From assembly GCF_018304945.1 (NCBI RefSeq), contig NZ_JAGQEE010000012.1:1-64000 (forward strand): a stretch of DNA of 64,000 bases, given 5' to 3'. Shown one piece after another: positions 36,840 to 48,454 of this stretch. The notes below the pieces were generated by a model. That model saw only the letters and a list, made by a program, of their open reading frames with translations. It had not been told where the DNA came from and did not search any database. Each line of letters opens with the position of its first letter. Position 1 is the first letter of the stretch. The DNA comes from Collimonas humicola (GTDB taxonomy: Bacteria; Pseudomonadota; Gammaproteobacteria; Burkholderiales; Burkholderiaceae_D). The translations under genes were made by a program, and so were the position numbers.

Positions 36840-37775
36840 CTAGTTCAAGGCCCACTCTTGTCCGACTTGCCGCTGATAGGCGCCCGGCGCTTCGGCGAGT
36901 TCATCGAAGCTGACCACTTCATACGCATCCGGCTGCGCCAGCAAGGCGCGCAGCAGCTGGTTGTTCAAGCCGTGCCCTGATTTGTGGGCAGTGTAGCTGG
37001 CCAACAGCGGATGGCCGATCAGGTACAGATCGCCAATGGCGTCCAGGATCTTGTGGCGCACGAATTCGTTTTCGTAGCGCAAGCCGTCGCTGTTCAAAAT
37101 CCGGTATTCATCCATCACAATCGCGTTTTCCAGCGAACCGCCGCGCGCCAGGCCCAGGCCGCGCATGGTTTCCACGTCTTGCATGAAACCGAAGGTGCGC
37201 GCACGCGCCACTTCCTTCACATACGACTCGACGCTGAAATCGACTTCCGCGGTCTGGCCGGTGCCGTCGACCGCAGGATGATTGAATTCGATAAAGAATT
37301 TGAGCTTGAAACCGTTGCAAGGATCCAGCCGCGCCCATTTTTCGCGCTCGCCCTGGCCTTCGCGCACTTCCACGCTTTTCTTGATGCGGACGAATTTCTT
37401 GGCAGCGTTCTGTTCTTCCAGCCCCGCCTGCTGCAGCAGGAACACGAAGGAGGATGCCGAACCGTCCATGATCGGGATTTCTTCCGCGGTGACGTCGACA
37501 TACAGATTATCGATGCCCAGTCCGGAACAGGCCGACATCAGATGCTCGATGGTCGACACCCGCGCGCCGTCCTTCACCAGCACGGAAGCCATGCGGGTAT
37601 CGCCGACTTCGGTGGCTTTCGCCGGGAAATCGACAACAGGATCAAGGTCGACCCGGCGGAAGACAATCCCGGTATCGATGGCGGCCGGGCGCAGGGTCAG
37701 CTCGACCTTGGTGCCGGAATGGACGCCAATGCCTGTCGTCTTGACAATTTTCTTGATGGTGCGTTGTTTCAACAT
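36840..37775 (-). CDS. lpxC: UDP-3-O-acyl-N-acetylglucosamine deacetylase LpxC
   Basis: LpxC is the zinc enzyme that commits UDP-acyl-GlcNAc to lipid A synthesis. The 311 residues match the family; zinc ligands H78 (STIEHLM), H241 and D245 (HKILDAIGD) and catalytic H268 (SGHGLNN) are intact. It lies downstream of the peroxiredoxin gene and dcw cluster on the same strand but behind a terminator, so it probably has its own promoter in the 150 bases upstream. Confidence 0.97.
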   Translation of the reverse strand: MLKQRTIKKIVKTTGIGVHSGTKVELTLRPAAIDTGIVFRRVDLDPVVDFPAKATEVGDTRMASVLVKDGARVSTIEHLMSACSGLGIDNLYVDVTAEEIPIMDGSASSFVFLLQQAGLEEQNAAKKFVRIKKSVEVREGQGEREKWARLDPCNGFKLKFFIEFNHPAVDGTGQTAEVDFSVESYVKEVARARTFGFMQDVETMRGLGLARGGSLENAIVMDEYRILNSDGLRYENEFVRHKILDAIGDLYLIGHPLLASYTAHKSGHGLNNQLLRALLAQPDAYEVVSFDELAEAPGAYQRQVGQEWALN

Positions 37776-37927
37776 GATGACATTATAAGTCTGACTGATA
37801 ATTATTCTGTAACGATGTGTACCCGGTGTGGGATAAAAAACACGCTTGGGTTTCCAAGCTATTTTTTTCTATCGCGGGCATATCGGTAAGCTATCGGCTG
37901 GCACTGAAATTCCCGGCTGCAGATGTG

Positions 37928-37950
37928 AAAAGCGGCGCACTTGGCGCCGC
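37928..37950 (-). terminator. Terminator of the peroxiredoxin gene
   Basis: GCGGCGC and GCGCCGC form a 7-bp stem with a five-base loop; on the minus strand TTTT follows directly. It lies 25 bases after the peroxiredoxin stop. Confidence 0.75.
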
Positions 37951-37974
37951 CTTGCTTACCGACAAAACTGCATC

Positions 37975-38481
37975 TTATGCCAGCTGGCCCAGCAGTGTTT
38001 CCGCATTGGATACTTCAAATGCGCCGCCTTGTTCAACGTTCAATTGCTTGACCACGCCGTCGTCGATCAGCGCCGAGAAACGCTGCGAACGCGTACCCAT
38101 GCCGAACTTGCCGAAATCGGCGTCCAGGCCCAGCGCCTTGACGAAATCCGCATTGCCGTCAGCCAGCAGGCGCACGATGCCGGTCGCCTTCTGATCGCGG
38201 CCCCAGGCGCCCATGACGAAAGCGTCGTTCACCGAAATCGCCCAGATTTCGTCAACGCCCTTGGCCTTGAATTCTGCTGCATGCTGGATGTAGCCTGGCA
38301 GATGCTTGGCCGAGCAGGTCGGCGTGAATGCGCCAGGAACCGCGAACAGGGCAATCTTCTTGCCCTTGACCAGATCGCTGACATTGAATGTATTTGGGCC
38401 GAGCGCGCAACCTGCGGTCTCGGTTTCGATGAATTCTGCTAATTTGCCTTCCGGCAGGCGATCGCCGATCTTGATGGTCAT
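37975..38481 (-). CDS. Prx5-type peroxiredoxin
   Basis: A 168-residue thiol peroxidase of the Prx5 group, which reduces hydrogen peroxide and organic hydroperoxides. The peroxidatic cysteine is C56 in PGAFTPTCSAKHLPGY, and C25 is the other visible cysteine. The start is ATG 38481, with AAGGAC five bases upstream; the frame continues 27 codons further without a ribosome site. It is flanked by terminators and forms its own unit. Confidence 0.92.
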   Translation of the reverse strand: MTIKIGDRLPEGKLAEFIETETAGCALGPNTFNVSDLVKGKKIALFAVPGAFTPTCSAKHLPGYIQHAAEFKAKGVDEIWAISVNDAFVMGAWGRDQKATGIVRLLADGNADFVKALGLDADFGKFGMGTRSQRFSALIDDGVVKQLNVEQGGAFEVSNAETLLGQLA

Positions 38482-38575
38482 GATAAGTCCTTGTCTAGTG
38501 AATAAAGCCTCCAGAGCGGCGCCACGGCCTGAGCCGTACACCGATCTGCCGAGACAGCGCATAGTAGCGCATGCT

Positions 38576-38607
38576 AAAAGAAAACGCCGCGCCTTGCGAC
38601 GCGGCGT
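38576..38607 (-). terminator. Terminator of the dcw cluster (after ftsZ)
   Basis: ACGCCGCG and CGCGGCGT form an 8-bp stem around an eight-base loop; on the minus strand TTTTCTTTT follows. It lies about 110 bases beyond the ftsZ stop and ends the 17-kb cluster. Confidence 0.8.
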
Positions 38608-38718
38608 GGAATCCGCAGTATGCCTTGTTCCGCAAATTCATGCAGGGCCCGGCGGCTGATAGCGGGTATATCAATCCGCTATCGGCCGCCAGGCTCGTGC
38701 AGGAAACTACGGGCCGGC

Positions 38719-39894
38719 TCAGTCAGCCTGCTTGCGCAGGAAAGCTGGGATGTCGTAAGTTTCCATACCGTTCTTTTCCAGTGCGCGCACCGTGTCGGAA
38801 GCTGATTCGCGACGCCATACCGCCGGCGCCTTCATGCCTTCGAACGACGAACCGCCATGGCCAACCGACGGCTGGCCGTGCATCAGCGGCTCATTGTGGG
38901 TACCGGTACGCATCATCGGCGCCTGCACCAGCTGCACCGCCTTGCGCGCACGGCCGAGGCCGGTAGCAACCACGGTGACGCGGATATCGTCGCCCATCGC
39001 TTCGTCGTAGGCAATGCCCTGGGCAATCGAAGCATCCGGCGCCGCAAATGCGCGCACGGTCGCCATGACTTCCTTGATTTCCTTACCCTTCAGGCTGCGG
39101 CTGGCGGTAACGTTGACCAGCACGCCGCGCGCGCCGGACAGATCGATGCCGTCCAGCAGCGGCGAGGCGACTGCCTGCTCGGCCGCCAGGCGGGCGCGGT
39201 CGACGCCGGATGCGGTGGCGGTACCCATCATCGCCTTGCCCTGTTCGCCCATGATGGTCTTGACGTCGTTGAAGTCGACGTTGATATGGCCAGGCACATT
39301 GATGATTTCAGCAATGCCGGCAACGGCATTGTTGAGCACATCGTCGGCGTGCTGCAGCCATTCCATCATGCTGTCGTCTTCATAGATCTCTTCCAGCTTT
39401 TCGTTGAGAATGATGATCAGCGAATCGACGTGCTGCGACAGCGCTTCCAGGCCTTCGTCGGCGATATCCATGCACTTCTGGCCTTCGTAAGAGAATGGCT
39501 TGGAAACCACCGCCACGGTCAGCGCGCCCTGTTCCTTGGCGATCTGCGCCACCACCGGCGCGGCGCCGGTGCCGGTGCCGCCGCCCATGCCGGCGGCAAT
39601 GAACACCATGTGCGCGCCGCGCAGTGCGTCTTCGATCCGGCCGCGCGACTCTTCCGCCAGCTGGCGGCCCACCGACGGCTTCATGCCGGCGCCCAGGCCG
39701 GTCTCGCCGATCTGGATGACGTTATGCGCCTTCGACTGCTTGAGCGCCTGTGCATCCGTGTTGGCAGCGATGAACTCCACTCCCGACACACCCTTGTTGA
39801 TCATATGTTGGACCGCATTGCCGCCGGCGCCGCCGACACCGACGACTTTAATCACGGTGCCCAAAGTTGCATTGTCAAGCATATCGATTTCCAT
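38719..39894 (-). CDS. ftsZ: Cell division GTPase FtsZ
   Basis: FtsZ is the tubulin-like GTPase that forms the Z ring. The 391 residues include the GTP signature GGGTGTG (104-110), the T7 loop region and the C-terminal peptide DIPAFLRKQAD, which binds FtsA, ZapD and MinC. GAGGAAA lies four bases before ATG 39894. It is the last dcw gene, and 185 bases containing a repeat separate it from ftsA. Confidence 0.98.
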   Translation of the reverse strand: MEIDMLDNATLGTVIKVVGVGGAGGNAVQHMINKGVSGVEFIAANTDAQALKQSKAHNVIQIGETGLGAGMKPSVGRQLAEESRGRIEDALRGAHMVFIAAGMGGGTGTGAAPVVAQIAKEQGALTVAVVSKPFSYEGQKCMDIADEGLEALSQHVDSLIIILNEKLEEIYEDDSMMEWLQHADDVLNNAVAGIAEIINVPGHINVDFNDVKTIMGEQGKAMMGTATASGVDRARLAAEQAVASPLLDGIDLSGARGVLVNVTASRSLKGKEIKEVMATVRAFAAPDASIAQGIAYDEAMGDDIRVTVVATGLGRARKAVQLVQAPMMRTGTHNEPLMHGQPSVGHGGSSFEGMKAPAVWRRESASDTVRALEKNGMETYDIPAFLRKQAD

Positions 39895-40049
39895 GATATT
39901 TCCTCATAAAGATGCAGCATTCAGTCAATAGGCATCACGCGGTGTGAGGCCTAGCAACTGACAACTGCGTGTTGCACAAACAACATTAAAATTAAACTTC
40001 ACGGTGATCTGCGAGTACAAAGTGCTTCGCCATCCACTTGCCAGGGCGA

Positions 40050-40069
40050 CTCTTAAACTCTGTCCCGCA
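40050..40069. repeat. Second copy of the 20-nt repeat seen upstream of minD
   Basis: CTCTTAAACTCTGTCCCGCA is identical to 2960-2979. Here no opposing GGGACAGAG arm is present, so it looks like a half element. It lies in the ftsA-ftsZ gap. Confidence 0.6.
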
Positions 40070-40079
40070 GAAATAAAAA

Positions 40080-41312
40080 CTAAAAATTACCCAGAAACCA
40101 TTCCTTCATCCGCTGCCAGATCGCCTTCGCCGATCCTTCCTGGCGCGTCACGATATAGCCGCGCAGGTATTGCTTCTTCGCCTCCAGCAGCAGCCCCAGC
40201 ACCGTCGAATAGCGCGGGCTGCGCACCACGTCGGCCAGCTGGCCGCGGTATTCCGGCGTGCCCAGGCGTGCCGGCTTGAGGAAGATGTCTTCCGCCAGCT
40301 CGATCATGCCCGGCATCATGGCCGAACCGCCGGTCAGCACCACGCCGCTCGACAGCACTTCTTCGTAACCTGACTCGCGCACCACCTGATGCACCAGCGC
40401 GAACAATTCCTCCACCCGCGGCTCGATCACCGCCGCCAATGCCTGGCGCGACAAGGTGCGCGGATTGCGGTCCCCCAGGCCCGGCACTTCCAGCGTTTCG
40501 CCCGGATCGGCCAGGATCTGCTTGGCGACGCCGTAGCGCAGCTTGATCTCTTCGGCTTCATTGGTAGGCGTGCGCAGCGCCATCGCAATGTCGTTGGTGA
40601 TCTGGTCGCCGGCAATCGGAATCACGGCGGTATGGCGGATCGCCCCTTCGGTGAACACCGCGACGTCGGTGGTGCCGCCGCCGATATCCACCAGCACCAC
40701 GCCCAGCTCCTTCTCGTCCGGCGTCAGCACCGCATCGGCCGAAGCCATCGGCTGCAGGATCAGGTCCGACACTTCCAGTCCGCAACGGCGGATGCACTTG
40801 ACGATGTTCTGCACCGCGGACACGGCGCCGGTGACGATGTGCACCTTGACCTCAAGTCGGATGCCGCTCATGCCGATTGGTTCGCGCACATCTTCCTGGC
40901 TGTCGACAATAAATTCCTGCGGTACGGTGTGCAGCAGTTGCTGGTCGGTCGGAATATTGACCGCCTTGGCCGTTTCAATAACGCGCGAGACATCCGCTGC
41001 GCTGACTTCCTTGTCCTTGATCGCCACCATGCCGCTGGAATTGAAGCTGCGGATATGGCTGCCGGCGATCCCGGTGTAGACATTGCGGATCTTGCAGTCG
41101 GCCATCAGCTCGGCCTCTTCCAGCGCGCGCTGGATGGATTCCACGGTGGCTTCGATGTTCACCACCACGCCTTTTTTCAAACCCTTGGATTCAGCCTGGC
41201 CCAGGCCGATCACTTCATGGCGTCCATCCGACAATACCTCGGCTACCACCGCCACCACTTTCGAGGTGCCGATGTCGAGACCGACGATCAAGTTTTTTGC
41301 GTCTTTTGTCAT
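40080..41312 (-). CDS. ftsA: Cell division protein FtsA
   Basis: FtsA is the actin-like protein that tethers FtsZ to the membrane and recruits late division proteins. The 410-residue product shows the nucleotide-binding GLDIGTSKV (10-18) and VDIGGGTTDVAVF motifs, the 1C subdomain between them and a C-terminal amphipathic helix (IWQRMKEWFLGNF). ftsQ lies ten bases upstream. Confidence 0.97.
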   Translation of the reverse strand: MTKDAKNLIVGLDIGTSKVVAVVAEVLSDGRHEVIGLGQAESKGLKKGVVVNIEATVESIQRALEEAELMADCKIRNVYTGIAGSHIRSFNSSGMVAIKDKEVSAADVSRVIETAKAVNIPTDQQLLHTVPQEFIVDSQEDVREPIGMSGIRLEVKVHIVTGAVSAVQNIVKCIRRCGLEVSDLILQPMASADAVLTPDEKELGVVLVDIGGGTTDVAVFTEGAIRHTAVIPIAGDQITNDIAMALRTPTNEAEEIKLRYGVAKQILADPGETLEVPGLGDRNPRTLSRQALAAVIEPRVEELFALVHQVVRESGYEEVLSSGVVLTGGSAMMPGMIELAEDIFLKPARLGTPEYRGQLADVVRSPRYSTVLGLLLEAKKQYLRGYIVTRQEGSAKAIWQRMKEWFLGNF

Positions 41313-41322
41313 AATGTTTCGC

Positions 41323-42090
41323 TTATTTTTTCTTGCTTCCCAATCCGCTCGTCATGCCGCTAGCCTTCAGCGCCAAGCCATTCGGATACCGCATATCTAC
41401 ACTCTCGATCCGGTTCTGCAAACGCGACAGCAGTTGCGGATAGATCTGCACCAGCCGCGCCACCCGGTCTTTCAGCGTGGTCTTGTTCTGTTCCCGCCCC
41501 AGCTCCACCGTCATGCCGTTGTCCAGCTTGACTGTCCATGCGTAGCGGCTCGATAAAGCCACGTCCACCGGGTTCAGCTTGAGCGGCGCAAACCACTGGC
41601 GGAAATCCGCCAGGCGCGCTACCACATCCTTCTCGCTGCCGGCAGGGCCGGACAGGCGCAGCAATTCGCCGTCTTCTTCCGCCTCGGCCAGGTTGGCGGT
41701 AAACAAATCGCCGCGCACCGACATCAAGCGGCCGTCGTCATCCCAGGTCGCCAGCGGCTCATGTTCCTCAACCGTCACGATCAGCGTGTTCGGCCATTCG
41801 CGCTGCACCGTCGCCTTGCGCACCCACGGCACCGATTCGAATGCCGTGCGCACCGTATCCAGGTTCGCCGTAAAGAAATTACCCTTGATGCGCGGCAGCG
41901 CGGCAGCGCGCACGATCAGCGGATTCACCCGCCGCAGCTCGCTCTGGCCGACGCCTTCGATGCGGATGGTCTTCAGCGTAAACATCGGACGCTGCGCCAG
42001 CCACCAGATGCCGGACGCCAGCAATGCGAGCGCTGCCAGTCCTAGCAAGGTGCCGGAGATCGCGTTCAACATTTTGACGTCTTGCCACAT
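41323..42090 (-). CDS. ftsQ: Cell division protein FtsQ
   Basis: FtsQ is a bitopic protein that links early and late divisome parts through FtsB/FtsL. The 255 residues have a short cytoplasmic tail, a membrane segment (about 11-30), a POTRA domain (FTLKTIRIEGVGQ, about 36-105) and the FtsQ beta domain. It lies between ddl and ftsA, as expected. Confidence 0.95.
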   Translation of the reverse strand: MWQDVKMLNAISGTLLGLAALALLASGIWWLAQRPMFTLKTIRIEGVGQSELRRVNPLIVRAAALPRIKGNFFTANLDTVRTAFESVPWVRKATVQREWPNTLIVTVEEHEPLATWDDDGRLMSVRGDLFTANLAEAEEDGELLRLSGPAGSEKDVVARLADFRQWFAPLKLNPVDVALSSRYAWTVKLDNGMTVELGREQNKTTLKDRVARLVQIYPQLLSRLQNRIESVDMRYPNGLALKASGMTSGLGSKKK

Positions 42091-42167
42091 GGTTATCGAC
42101 TTTATCGCTTGGATCGTTAGGTAAATCTTTAATTAATTTCTTTCAATCTTCTTTCTCTGCTTGCCGC

Positions 42168-43172
42168 TCATTCCGGTTTCCAATCCGCGGTCGGCGCCAG
42201 GTCGAGCGCCGCCGAGGCCAGGATTTCAACGCACAAATCTTCATAGCTGACGCCGTCCGCCTTGGCAGCCATCGGCACCAGCGAATGGCCGGTCATCCCC
42301 GGCGAAGTATTGATCTCCAGCAGGAACGGCTCGTTATCCCCATCGCGCAGCATGAAGTCGACGCGCGCCCAGCCTTCGCAGCCGATCGCCTTGAAGGCCT
42401 GCACCGCCAGCGCCTGGATGCGCTGGGTCAGCGCAGCATCCAGCGGCGCCGGACATAAATACTTGGTGTCGTCGGTAAAATACTTGTGCTGATAGTCGTA
42501 ATTGCCTTCGGGCGCGCGGATCTCGACGATAGGCAGAGGGCGCGCTGTGCGGCCGGCGCCCAGCACCGGCACCGTCAGCTCGCGGCCGCGGATGAATTCT
42601 TCCGCCAGCACCACCTCGTCGTACTTGGCGCACAAGGCAAAACCCTCGCTCATGTCGGAATAGCCGGCGACCTTGGCGATGCCGATGGTCGAACCTTCAT
42701 GCGGCGCTTTCAGCATCAGCGGCAAGCCCAGCACATCCGGCACCTGGCGCAGCTCTTCGCGGGTTGCGCCGTGCGCATCGAGCACCAGGAAGCGCGGTGT
42801 CGGCAAGCCCGCGCTTTGCCAGACACGCTTGGTCATCACCTTGTCCATCGCAATCGCCGACGCCATCACACCCGGGCCGGTATACGGAATGCCCAGCTGT
42901 TCCAGCGCGCCTTGCAGCGTGCCGTCTTCACCGTAGCGGCCGTGCAAGGCGATGAACACGCGGTCGAACTTTTCCGCCGCCAGTTCCGCCAGGCTGCGTT
43001 CGGCCGGATCGAACAGATGGGCGTCGACGCCGCGGCTTTTCAATGCCTTCAGCACGCCGTTGCCGGACATGATGGACACTTCGCGTTCAGCCGAACGGCC
43101 GCCGAACAGCACGCCGACTTTTCCGAATTGATGACCTGTCTTTTTTTTGCTCATCGCATCACTCATATTCAT
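42168..43172 (-). CDS. ddl: D-alanine-D-alanine ligase
   Basis: Ddl makes D-Ala-D-Ala for the peptidoglycan stem peptide. The 334-residue ATP-grasp protein has [12 protein letters not shown] at the start, HGRYGEDG, and the C-terminal [12 protein letters not shown] with magnesium ligands. Its ATG overlaps the murC stop by four bases. The first residues before VGVLFGG are longer than usual. Confidence 0.97.
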   Translation of the reverse strand: MNMSDAMSKKKTGHQFGKVGVLFGGRSAEREVSIMSGNGVLKALKSRGVDAHLFDPAERSLAELAAEKFDRVFIALHGRYGEDGTLQGALEQLGIPYTGPGVMASAIAMDKVMTKRVWQSAGLPTPRFLVLDAHGATREELRQVPDVLGLPLMLKAPHEGSTIGIAKVAGYSDMSEGFALCAKYDEVVLAEEFIRGRELTVPVLGAGRTARPLPIVEIRAPEGNYDYQHKYFTDDTKYLCPAPLDAALTQRIQALAVQAFKAIGCEGWARVDFMLRDGDNEPFLLEINTSPGMTGHSLVPMAAKADGVSYEDLCVEILASAALDLAPTADWKPE

Positions 43173-44575
43173 TGCTCTACCAGTTGTGCCAGCTTGCCAG
43201 GCACGCCGCTAATCGATCCGGCTCCCATGGTCATCACGACGTCGCCGTCGCGGACGATATTCAAGATCGATGCCGGCATGTCACTGATATCTTCCACAAA
43301 CACGAGCTCGCCCATGCCAGCCACCCGCAAGGCATGCGCCAGCGCGCGGCCGTCGGCAGCGACAATCGGCGCTTCGCCGGCAGCGTACACTTCAGCCAGC
43401 ACCAGCACATCGACGGTCGACAGCACTTTGACAAAATCCTCAAACAGATCGCGGGTGCGGGTATAGCGATGCGGCTGGAATACCAGCACCAGCCGCCGAC
43501 CCGGATAGGCGCCGCGCGCCGCCTGGATGGTGGCCGCGGTTTCCACCGGGTGATGGCCGTAATCGTCGACCAGCGCAAATTCGCCTTTGGACTTGCCTGC
43601 GGCATCCTGCAGCTTGATTTCGCCGTAGCGGGTAAAGCGCCGGCCAACGCCGTTGAACTCGGTCAACGCCTGCTGGATCGCGCTATCGGCGACGCCCAGC
43701 TCGCGCGCAATCGCAATCGCCGCGCAGGCGTTCTGCACATTGTGCATGCCAGGCTGGTTCAGGCTGATCGGCATCGCCGCATAACCTTTCTGGATCACCG
43801 TGAACTGCATGTGGCCGCCGACCGCCTTGGCGTCGATTGCGCGCACATCGGCTTCTTCGTGGAAGCCGTAGGTGGTGATCAGCTTGGAAATCTGCGGCAT
43901 GATTTCACGCACATTGGCGTCATCCATGCACAGCACGGCGACGCCGTAGAACGGCAGGCGCTGGGTAAACTCGACGAAAGCCTGTTTCAGCTTGCCGAAA
44001 TCGTGATCGTAGGTATCCATATGATCGGCGTCGATATTGGTGATCACCTCGATCACCGGCGACAGATTCAGGAACGAGGCATCCGATTCGTCGGCTTCGG
44101 CCACGATAAAGTCGCCGGAACCGAGCTTGGCGTTGGCGCCGGCGCTGGTGAGGCGGCCGCCGATCACAAAGGTCGGGTCCAGTCCGCCCTGCGCCAGCAC
44201 GCTGGCCACCAGGCTGGTGGTGGTGGTCTTGCCGTGGGTGCCGGCAATGGCGATGCCACGCTTGAGGCGCATCAGTTCCGCCAGCATGACCGCACGCGGC
44301 ACGATGGGAATATGCCTTTCACGGGCCGCGACGACTTCCGGATTGTCTGCCTGCACTGCGGTCGATGTGACGATAGCGTGGGCCTGGTCGATATGCTTGG
44401 CGGCGTGGCCGCGGCTGACTTTGGCGCCCAGTCCTGCCAGGCGGCGCGTCGCCGCATTGTCGCCGAGGTCGGAACCGGAAATGGTATAGCCGAGATTGAG
44501 CAGCACCTCGGCGATGCCGCTCATGCCGCTGCCGCCGATTCCGACGAAATGGATATTTTTAACTTTATGTTTCAT
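43169..44575 (-). CDS. murC: UDP-N-acetylmuramate-L-alanine ligase
   Basis: MurC adds L-alanine to UDP-MurNAc, the first cytoplasmic stem-peptide step. The 468 residues include the Rossmann start [17 protein letters not shown], the P-loop [11 protein letters not shown] (about 115) and the Mur ligase C-terminal domain (DYGHHPVE). It overlaps murG and ddl by four bases each. Confidence 0.97.
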   Translation of the reverse strand: MKHKVKNIHFVGIGGSGMSGIAEVLLNLGYTISGSDLGDNAATRRLAGLGAKVSRGHAAKHIDQAHAIVTSTAVQADNPEVVAARERHIPIVPRAVMLAELMRLKRGIAIAGTHGKTTTTSLVASVLAQGGLDPTFVIGGRLTSAGANAKLGSGDFIVAEADESDASFLNLSPVIEVITNIDADHMDTYDHDFGKLKQAFVEFTQRLPFYGVAVLCMDDANVREIMPQISKLITTYGFHEEADVRAIDAKAVGGHMQFTVIQKGYAAMPISLNQPGMHNVQNACAAIAIARELGVADSAIQQALTEFNGVGRRFTRYGEIKLQDAAGKSKGEFALVDDYGHHPVETAATIQAARGAYPGRRLVLVFQPHRYTRTRDLFEDFVKVLSTVDVLVLAEVYAAGEAPIVAADGRALAHALRVAGMGELVFVEDISDMPASILNIVRDGDVVMTMGAGSISGVPGKLAQLVEQ

Positions 44576-45660
44576 ACATCACCTGCCAATTCTTCAAGAA
44601 CCTGCGCGATTGCTTCATTCGCATCGCGCCGGCCGTTTTCATATGCTGCCTGCGCCATCGTCTGGCAGTCCTGGCGCGAGATCCGCGTCAGCAGCGCGGC
44701 CAGGCGCTCTTTGCTCAAATCCGTTTGCGGCAAATGAATCGCCGCCTTCTGTGTCGCCATCCAGCGCGCATTGTCGCGCTGGTGCGAGGTGGTGGAAGCC
44801 ACCAGCGGCACCAATACGCTGGCAACGCCCGCAGCGGTCAATTCCGACACCGTGATCGCCCCGGCCCGGCAAATCACCAGGTCGGCATCGGCGTAGCGGC
44901 GCGGCATGTCGTCGATGAACGCCACCACCTCCGCCGTCACGCCCGCCGCCGCATAAGCATTGCGCAAGGCCTCGATATGCTGTTTGCCCGACTGATGCGT
45001 GATGCTGGGCCTCAGCTCGGCGGGGATCAATGCCAGCGCCGCCGGCAGGCAATCATTCAATGCCTTGGCGCCGAGACTGCCGCCCACTACCAGCAGACGC
45101 AAGGGACCGATGCGCCCGCTATAGCGCTGCTCCGGCAAAGGCAGCGCCAGGATTTCCTTGCGCACCGGATTGCCGGTGACCAGCGCCTTGCTGGCCGCCT
45201 TGCCAAAATCGGCAGGGAAACCGAACAGCACGCGCTGCGCCAATGGCGTCAGGGTTTTGTTCGACAGCAGCAAGGCCGCATCGGCGTTCACCAGCACCAG
45301 CGGCACACCGCGCAAACGCGCCATGGCGCCGCCCGGCACCGTCACATAGCCGCCCATGCCCAGCACGACATCGGCCTGGCGCCGCCCCAGGATGCCGAAG
45401 CAAGCCGGGAAACTCAGCAACATCCGCCAGGCGCCGCGCACGGTATGCGCCAATCCTTTGCCGCGCAAACCCGCAAACACAATCTTGTCCATCTCGATGC
45501 CATGCTGCGGCACCAGGTCGGATTCCATGCCGTGCGTGGTGCCCAGCCAGCTGACCTGCCAGCCGCGCGCGCGCATGGTCTCGGCAATCGCCAGGCCTGG
45601 AAATATATGGCCGCCTGTGCCCGCCGCCATGATGACGAGACGTTTTTGATGCATGCTCAT
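44572..45660 (-). CDS. murG: MurG glycosyltransferase (lipid II synthesis)
   Basis: MurG transfers GlcNAc to lipid I at the inner face of the membrane to give lipid II. The 362-residue GT-B protein has the N-terminal glycine loop [13 protein letters not shown] and a second loop [12 protein letters not shown]; the donor-site region is [15 protein letters not shown]. Four-base overlaps link it to ftsW and murC. Confidence 0.97.
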   Translation of the reverse strand: MSMHQKRLVIMAAGTGGHIFPGLAIAETMRARGWQVSWLGTTHGMESDLVPQHGIEMDKIVFAGLRGKGLAHTVRGAWRMLLSFPACFGILGRRQADVVLGMGGYVTVPGGAMARLRGVPLVLVNADAALLLSNKTLTPLAQRVLFGFPADFGKAASKALVTGNPVRKEILALPLPEQRYSGRIGPLRLLVVGGSLGAKALNDCLPAALALIPAELRPSITHQSGKQHIEALRNAYAAAGVTAEVVAFIDDMPRRYADADLVICRAGAITVSELTAAGVASVLVPLVASTTSHQRDNARWMATQKAAIHLPQTDLSKERLAALLTRISRQDCQTMAQAAYENGRRDANEAIAQVLEELAGDV

Positions 45661-46904
45661 GCCCGGCCTCCGCGCATCAGAACCCGGTTTTCATAATCGA
45701 TGCGCAGCAGGATCGCCAGGCCGATGCAATTGATCAGCACCCCCGAACCGCCGTAGCTCATCAGCGGCAAGGTCAAACCCTTGGTCGGCAGCAAGCCCAG
45801 GTTGACGCCCATGTTGATGAAAGTCTGCACGCCGATCCAGATGCCGATGCCCTTGGCTGTCAGGCCGGCGAAAGTCTGTTCCATCGCGATCGCCTGGCGG
45901 CCGATTTCAAAGGAGCGTTTGATAATCCAGTAAAACAGCATCACCACCACCAGCACGCCGGCAAACCCCAGTTCCTCACCGATCACCGCCAACAGGAAGT
46001 CGGTATGCGCTTCCGGCAAATAGTGCAGTTTTTCGACGCTGGCGCCGAGACCGACGCCAAACAGCTCGCCGCGGCCAAAGGCGATCAGCGAGTGCGACAG
46101 CTGGTAAGCCTTGCCCAGGGCATTCTCTTCAGCCCATGGATTCAGGTAAGCAAAAATCCGCTCGCGGCGCCAGGGCGACAACCAGATCACCAGGGTAAAC
46201 ATGCCCGCCAGCATGGCGCCGATGCCGCCAAACCAGATGCCATTGATCCCGCCGAGGAACAGGATCCCCATGGCGATGCAGACGATCACGCCGAGCGCGC
46301 CCAGGTCCGGCTCCAGCATCAGCAGCAGGCCGACCAGGCCGACCGCCGCCGTCATCGGCAGGAACCCCTTGGTCAGCTTGTGCATCACTTCCTGCTTGCG
46401 CACCGTGTAGTTGGCGGCGTACAGCACGATGAACAGCTTCATCAGTTCCGAAGGCTGCAAATTGAAGACGCGGAACGACAGCCAGCGCTTGGCGCCGTTG
46501 ACGCCGCGCCCCAGGCCCGGCACCAGCACCATCGCCAGCAGGATCAGGGTGACCACGAACAGGTACGGCGCCCAGCGCTGCCAGGTGGCGATGGGAATGC
46601 GGAAGGTCACCAGGCCGGCCACCAGCGAGACACAGATGAAGATCGCTTGCCGCACCAGGAAATGGGCATTCGTGTAGTTCGAATACTTGGGCGAATCCGG
46701 CAAGGCGATCGAGGCCGAATACACCATCACCAGGCCGAACAGCATCAGCAATATCACCACCCACACCAGCGGCTGGTCGTATTCCATCATTTTCGAACGC
46801 TGGACGCCGGGCTTCTGGCTGTCGAGCGCGCGCGGCCGCGGCGCAGCATTGCTCACCGAGCTGTCTGCGGCCTTGCCTGAAAATGATGGAAAGGCGAATT
46901 TCAT
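45657..46904 (-). CDS. ftsW: FtsW, SEDS-family septal peptidoglycan polymerase
   Basis: FtsW polymerises glycan strands at the septum together with FtsI. The 415-residue protein has about ten membrane segments, after a roughly 45-residue cytoplasmic start. SEDS hallmarks include [11 protein letters not shown] and the C-terminal [10 protein letters not shown]. It couples to murD and murG by four-base overlaps. Confidence 0.96.
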   Translation of the reverse strand: MKFAFPSFSGKAADSSVSNAAPRPRALDSQKPGVQRSKMMEYDQPLVWVVILLMLFGLVMVYSASIALPDSPKYSNYTNAHFLVRQAIFICVSLVAGLVTFRIPIATWQRWAPYLFVVTLILLAMVLVPGLGRGVNGAKRWLSFRVFNLQPSELMKLFIVLYAANYTVRKQEVMHKLTKGFLPMTAAVGLVGLLLMLEPDLGALGVIVCIAMGILFLGGINGIWFGGIGAMLAGMFTLVIWLSPWRRERIFAYLNPWAEENALGKAYQLSHSLIAFGRGELFGVGLGASVEKLHYLPEAHTDFLLAVIGEELGFAGVLVVVMLFYWIIKRSFEIGRQAIAMEQTFAGLTAKGIGIWIGVQTFINMGVNLGLLPTKGLTLPLMSYGGSGVLINCIGLAILLRIDYENRVLMRGGRA

Positions 46905-48442
46905 AGTCCGACCTCGCCGCGCGACAAAGCCAGTTCGCGCACTGCATCGACGAACACCTGCGCCCGGTGCGCATAGTTGCGGAACATGTCGAAACTGGCG
47001 CAGGCTGGCGACAGCAGCACGGCGTCGCCAGAATGAGCCAATTCTGCCGCGCGGCTTACCGCTTCTTCCAGCGTCGCGCAGTTGACGATCTCCAGTCCGC
47101 CGGCCGTGCCTTCAACCGCGGCGCGAATTGCCTGCGCGTCGCGGCCGATCAGCAGCAGCGCCCGGCCATAGGCCGCCAGCGGCGCCGCCAGCGGAGCAAA
47201 ATCCTGTCCTTTGCCGTCGCCGCCAGCGATCAGCAGCAAGCGGCTAGGATTGGCACCCGCGCCGTCGCCGTCGCAGCCACGCCCCAGGCCGTTCAGGGCC
47301 GCGACCGTGGCGCCGACGTTGGTGCCCTTGCTGTCGTCGTAGTATTCAACCCCGCCTATCGTAGTCACCAGCTCGACCCGATGCGGTTCGCCGTGGTATT
47401 CACGCAAGCCGTGCAGCAAAGGCGCAAACGGCAAGTCGATCGCGCGGCACAGGGCCAGCGCCGCCAGCGCATTGGCGGCATTATGGCGGCCGCGGATGCG
47501 CAAGGCGTCGGCCGGCATCAGGCGCTTGACCGTCACCGGCAGCAAGGCCAGCTGTTCTTTCTTGTTGCGTCGCTTCTCTACGCGTTCCTCTTCGTCGCCG
47601 GGGACCGCGACCGACAGCCATTGCATGCCATTGTCGCTGACCAGGCCAAAGCAATCGCCTTCATGCGGTTCATCGAAACCGAAACTGATGCTGTTGCCGC
47701 TGGCGAACTGCATCGTCAACGGATCGTCGCGATTGAGCACGCGCACCGTATTGGCGCCGAAGATGCGCGCCTTGTCAGCCACATACGAGGCCATGTCGCC
47801 ATGCCAGTCCAGATGATCCTGGGTGATGTTCAGAATGGTGGCGGCGTCGGCATGCAGGCCGCAGGTGGCATGCAGCTGGAAGCTGGACAATTCCAGCACC
47901 CAGGCCTGGGGCAAGGCATCGCGCTCCAGCGCGCTGCGCAAGACATCCAGCGCTGCCGGGCTGATATTGCCGGCTACCTGCACCGTCAGGCCGGCGCGTT
48001 CGCACAGCAGTCCGGTCAGGCTGGTGACGGTGGTCTTGCCGTTGGTCCCGGTGATGGCAATCACTTTCGGCGCATAGCCCTGGCTCTCGCGCAATGCCGC
48101 CAGGGCTTGGGCGAATATTTCGATTTCGCCCCATACCGGGATGTCGCGGTCGGTGGCGGCGGACAGGATGTCTTTCAGCTCGCGTGCCGGCGCCAGGCCC
48201 GGACTGGTGACGGCAAAATCGATGCCGTCCAGCAGGCTGACGGCAAAGCCCGCCTCAGCATTTTCATCAGGGCCGCAAAACTCCACATCCGGAATGGCTT
48301 GCTGCAGCAGCGGCAGCCTTTCGGGCGCACTGCGGGTATCGGCCACGCGCACGGTCGCACCGCAATGTGCCAGCCACAAAGCGGATGCCAGGCCCGATTC
48401 TCCAAGCCCTAATACCAGAACATGTTTACCCGTATAGTTCAT
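46901..48442 (-). CDS. murD: UDP-N-acetylmuramoyl-L-alanine-D-glutamate ligase
   Basis: MurD adds D-glutamate to UDP-MurNAc-L-Ala. The 513 residues include [12 protein letters not shown], the P-loop [11 protein letters not shown], and DDSKGTN in the C-terminal domain. It is longer than E. coli MurD (438) because of inserts such as the charged loop [14 protein letters not shown] (about 285-298) and a glycine-rich segment in the last third. Confidence 0.96.
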   Translation of the reverse strand: MNYTGKHVLVLGLGESGLASALWLAHCGATVRVADTRSAPERLPLLQQAIPDVEFCGPDENAEAGFAVSLLDGIDFAVTSPGLAPARELKDILSAATDRDIPVWGEIEIFAQALAALRESQGYAPKVIAITGTNGKTTVTSLTGLLCERAGLTVQVAGNISPAALDVLRSALERDALPQAWVLELSSFQLHATCGLHADAATILNITQDHLDWHGDMASYVADKARIFGANTVRVLNRDDPLTMQFASGNSISFGFDEPHEGDCFGLVSDNGMQWLSVAVPGDEEERVEKRRNKKEQLALLPVTVKRLMPADALRIRGRHNAANALAALALCRAIDLPFAPLLHGLREYHGEPHRVELVTTIGGVEYYDDSKGTNVGATVAALNGLGRGCDGDGAGANPSRLLLIAGGDGKGQDFAPLAAPLAAYGRALLLIGRDAQAIRAAVEGTAGGLEIVNCATLEEAVSRAAELAHSGDAVLLSPACASFDMFRNYAHRAQVFVDAVRELALSRGEVGL

Positions 48443-48454
48443 GAGTACTGCCCA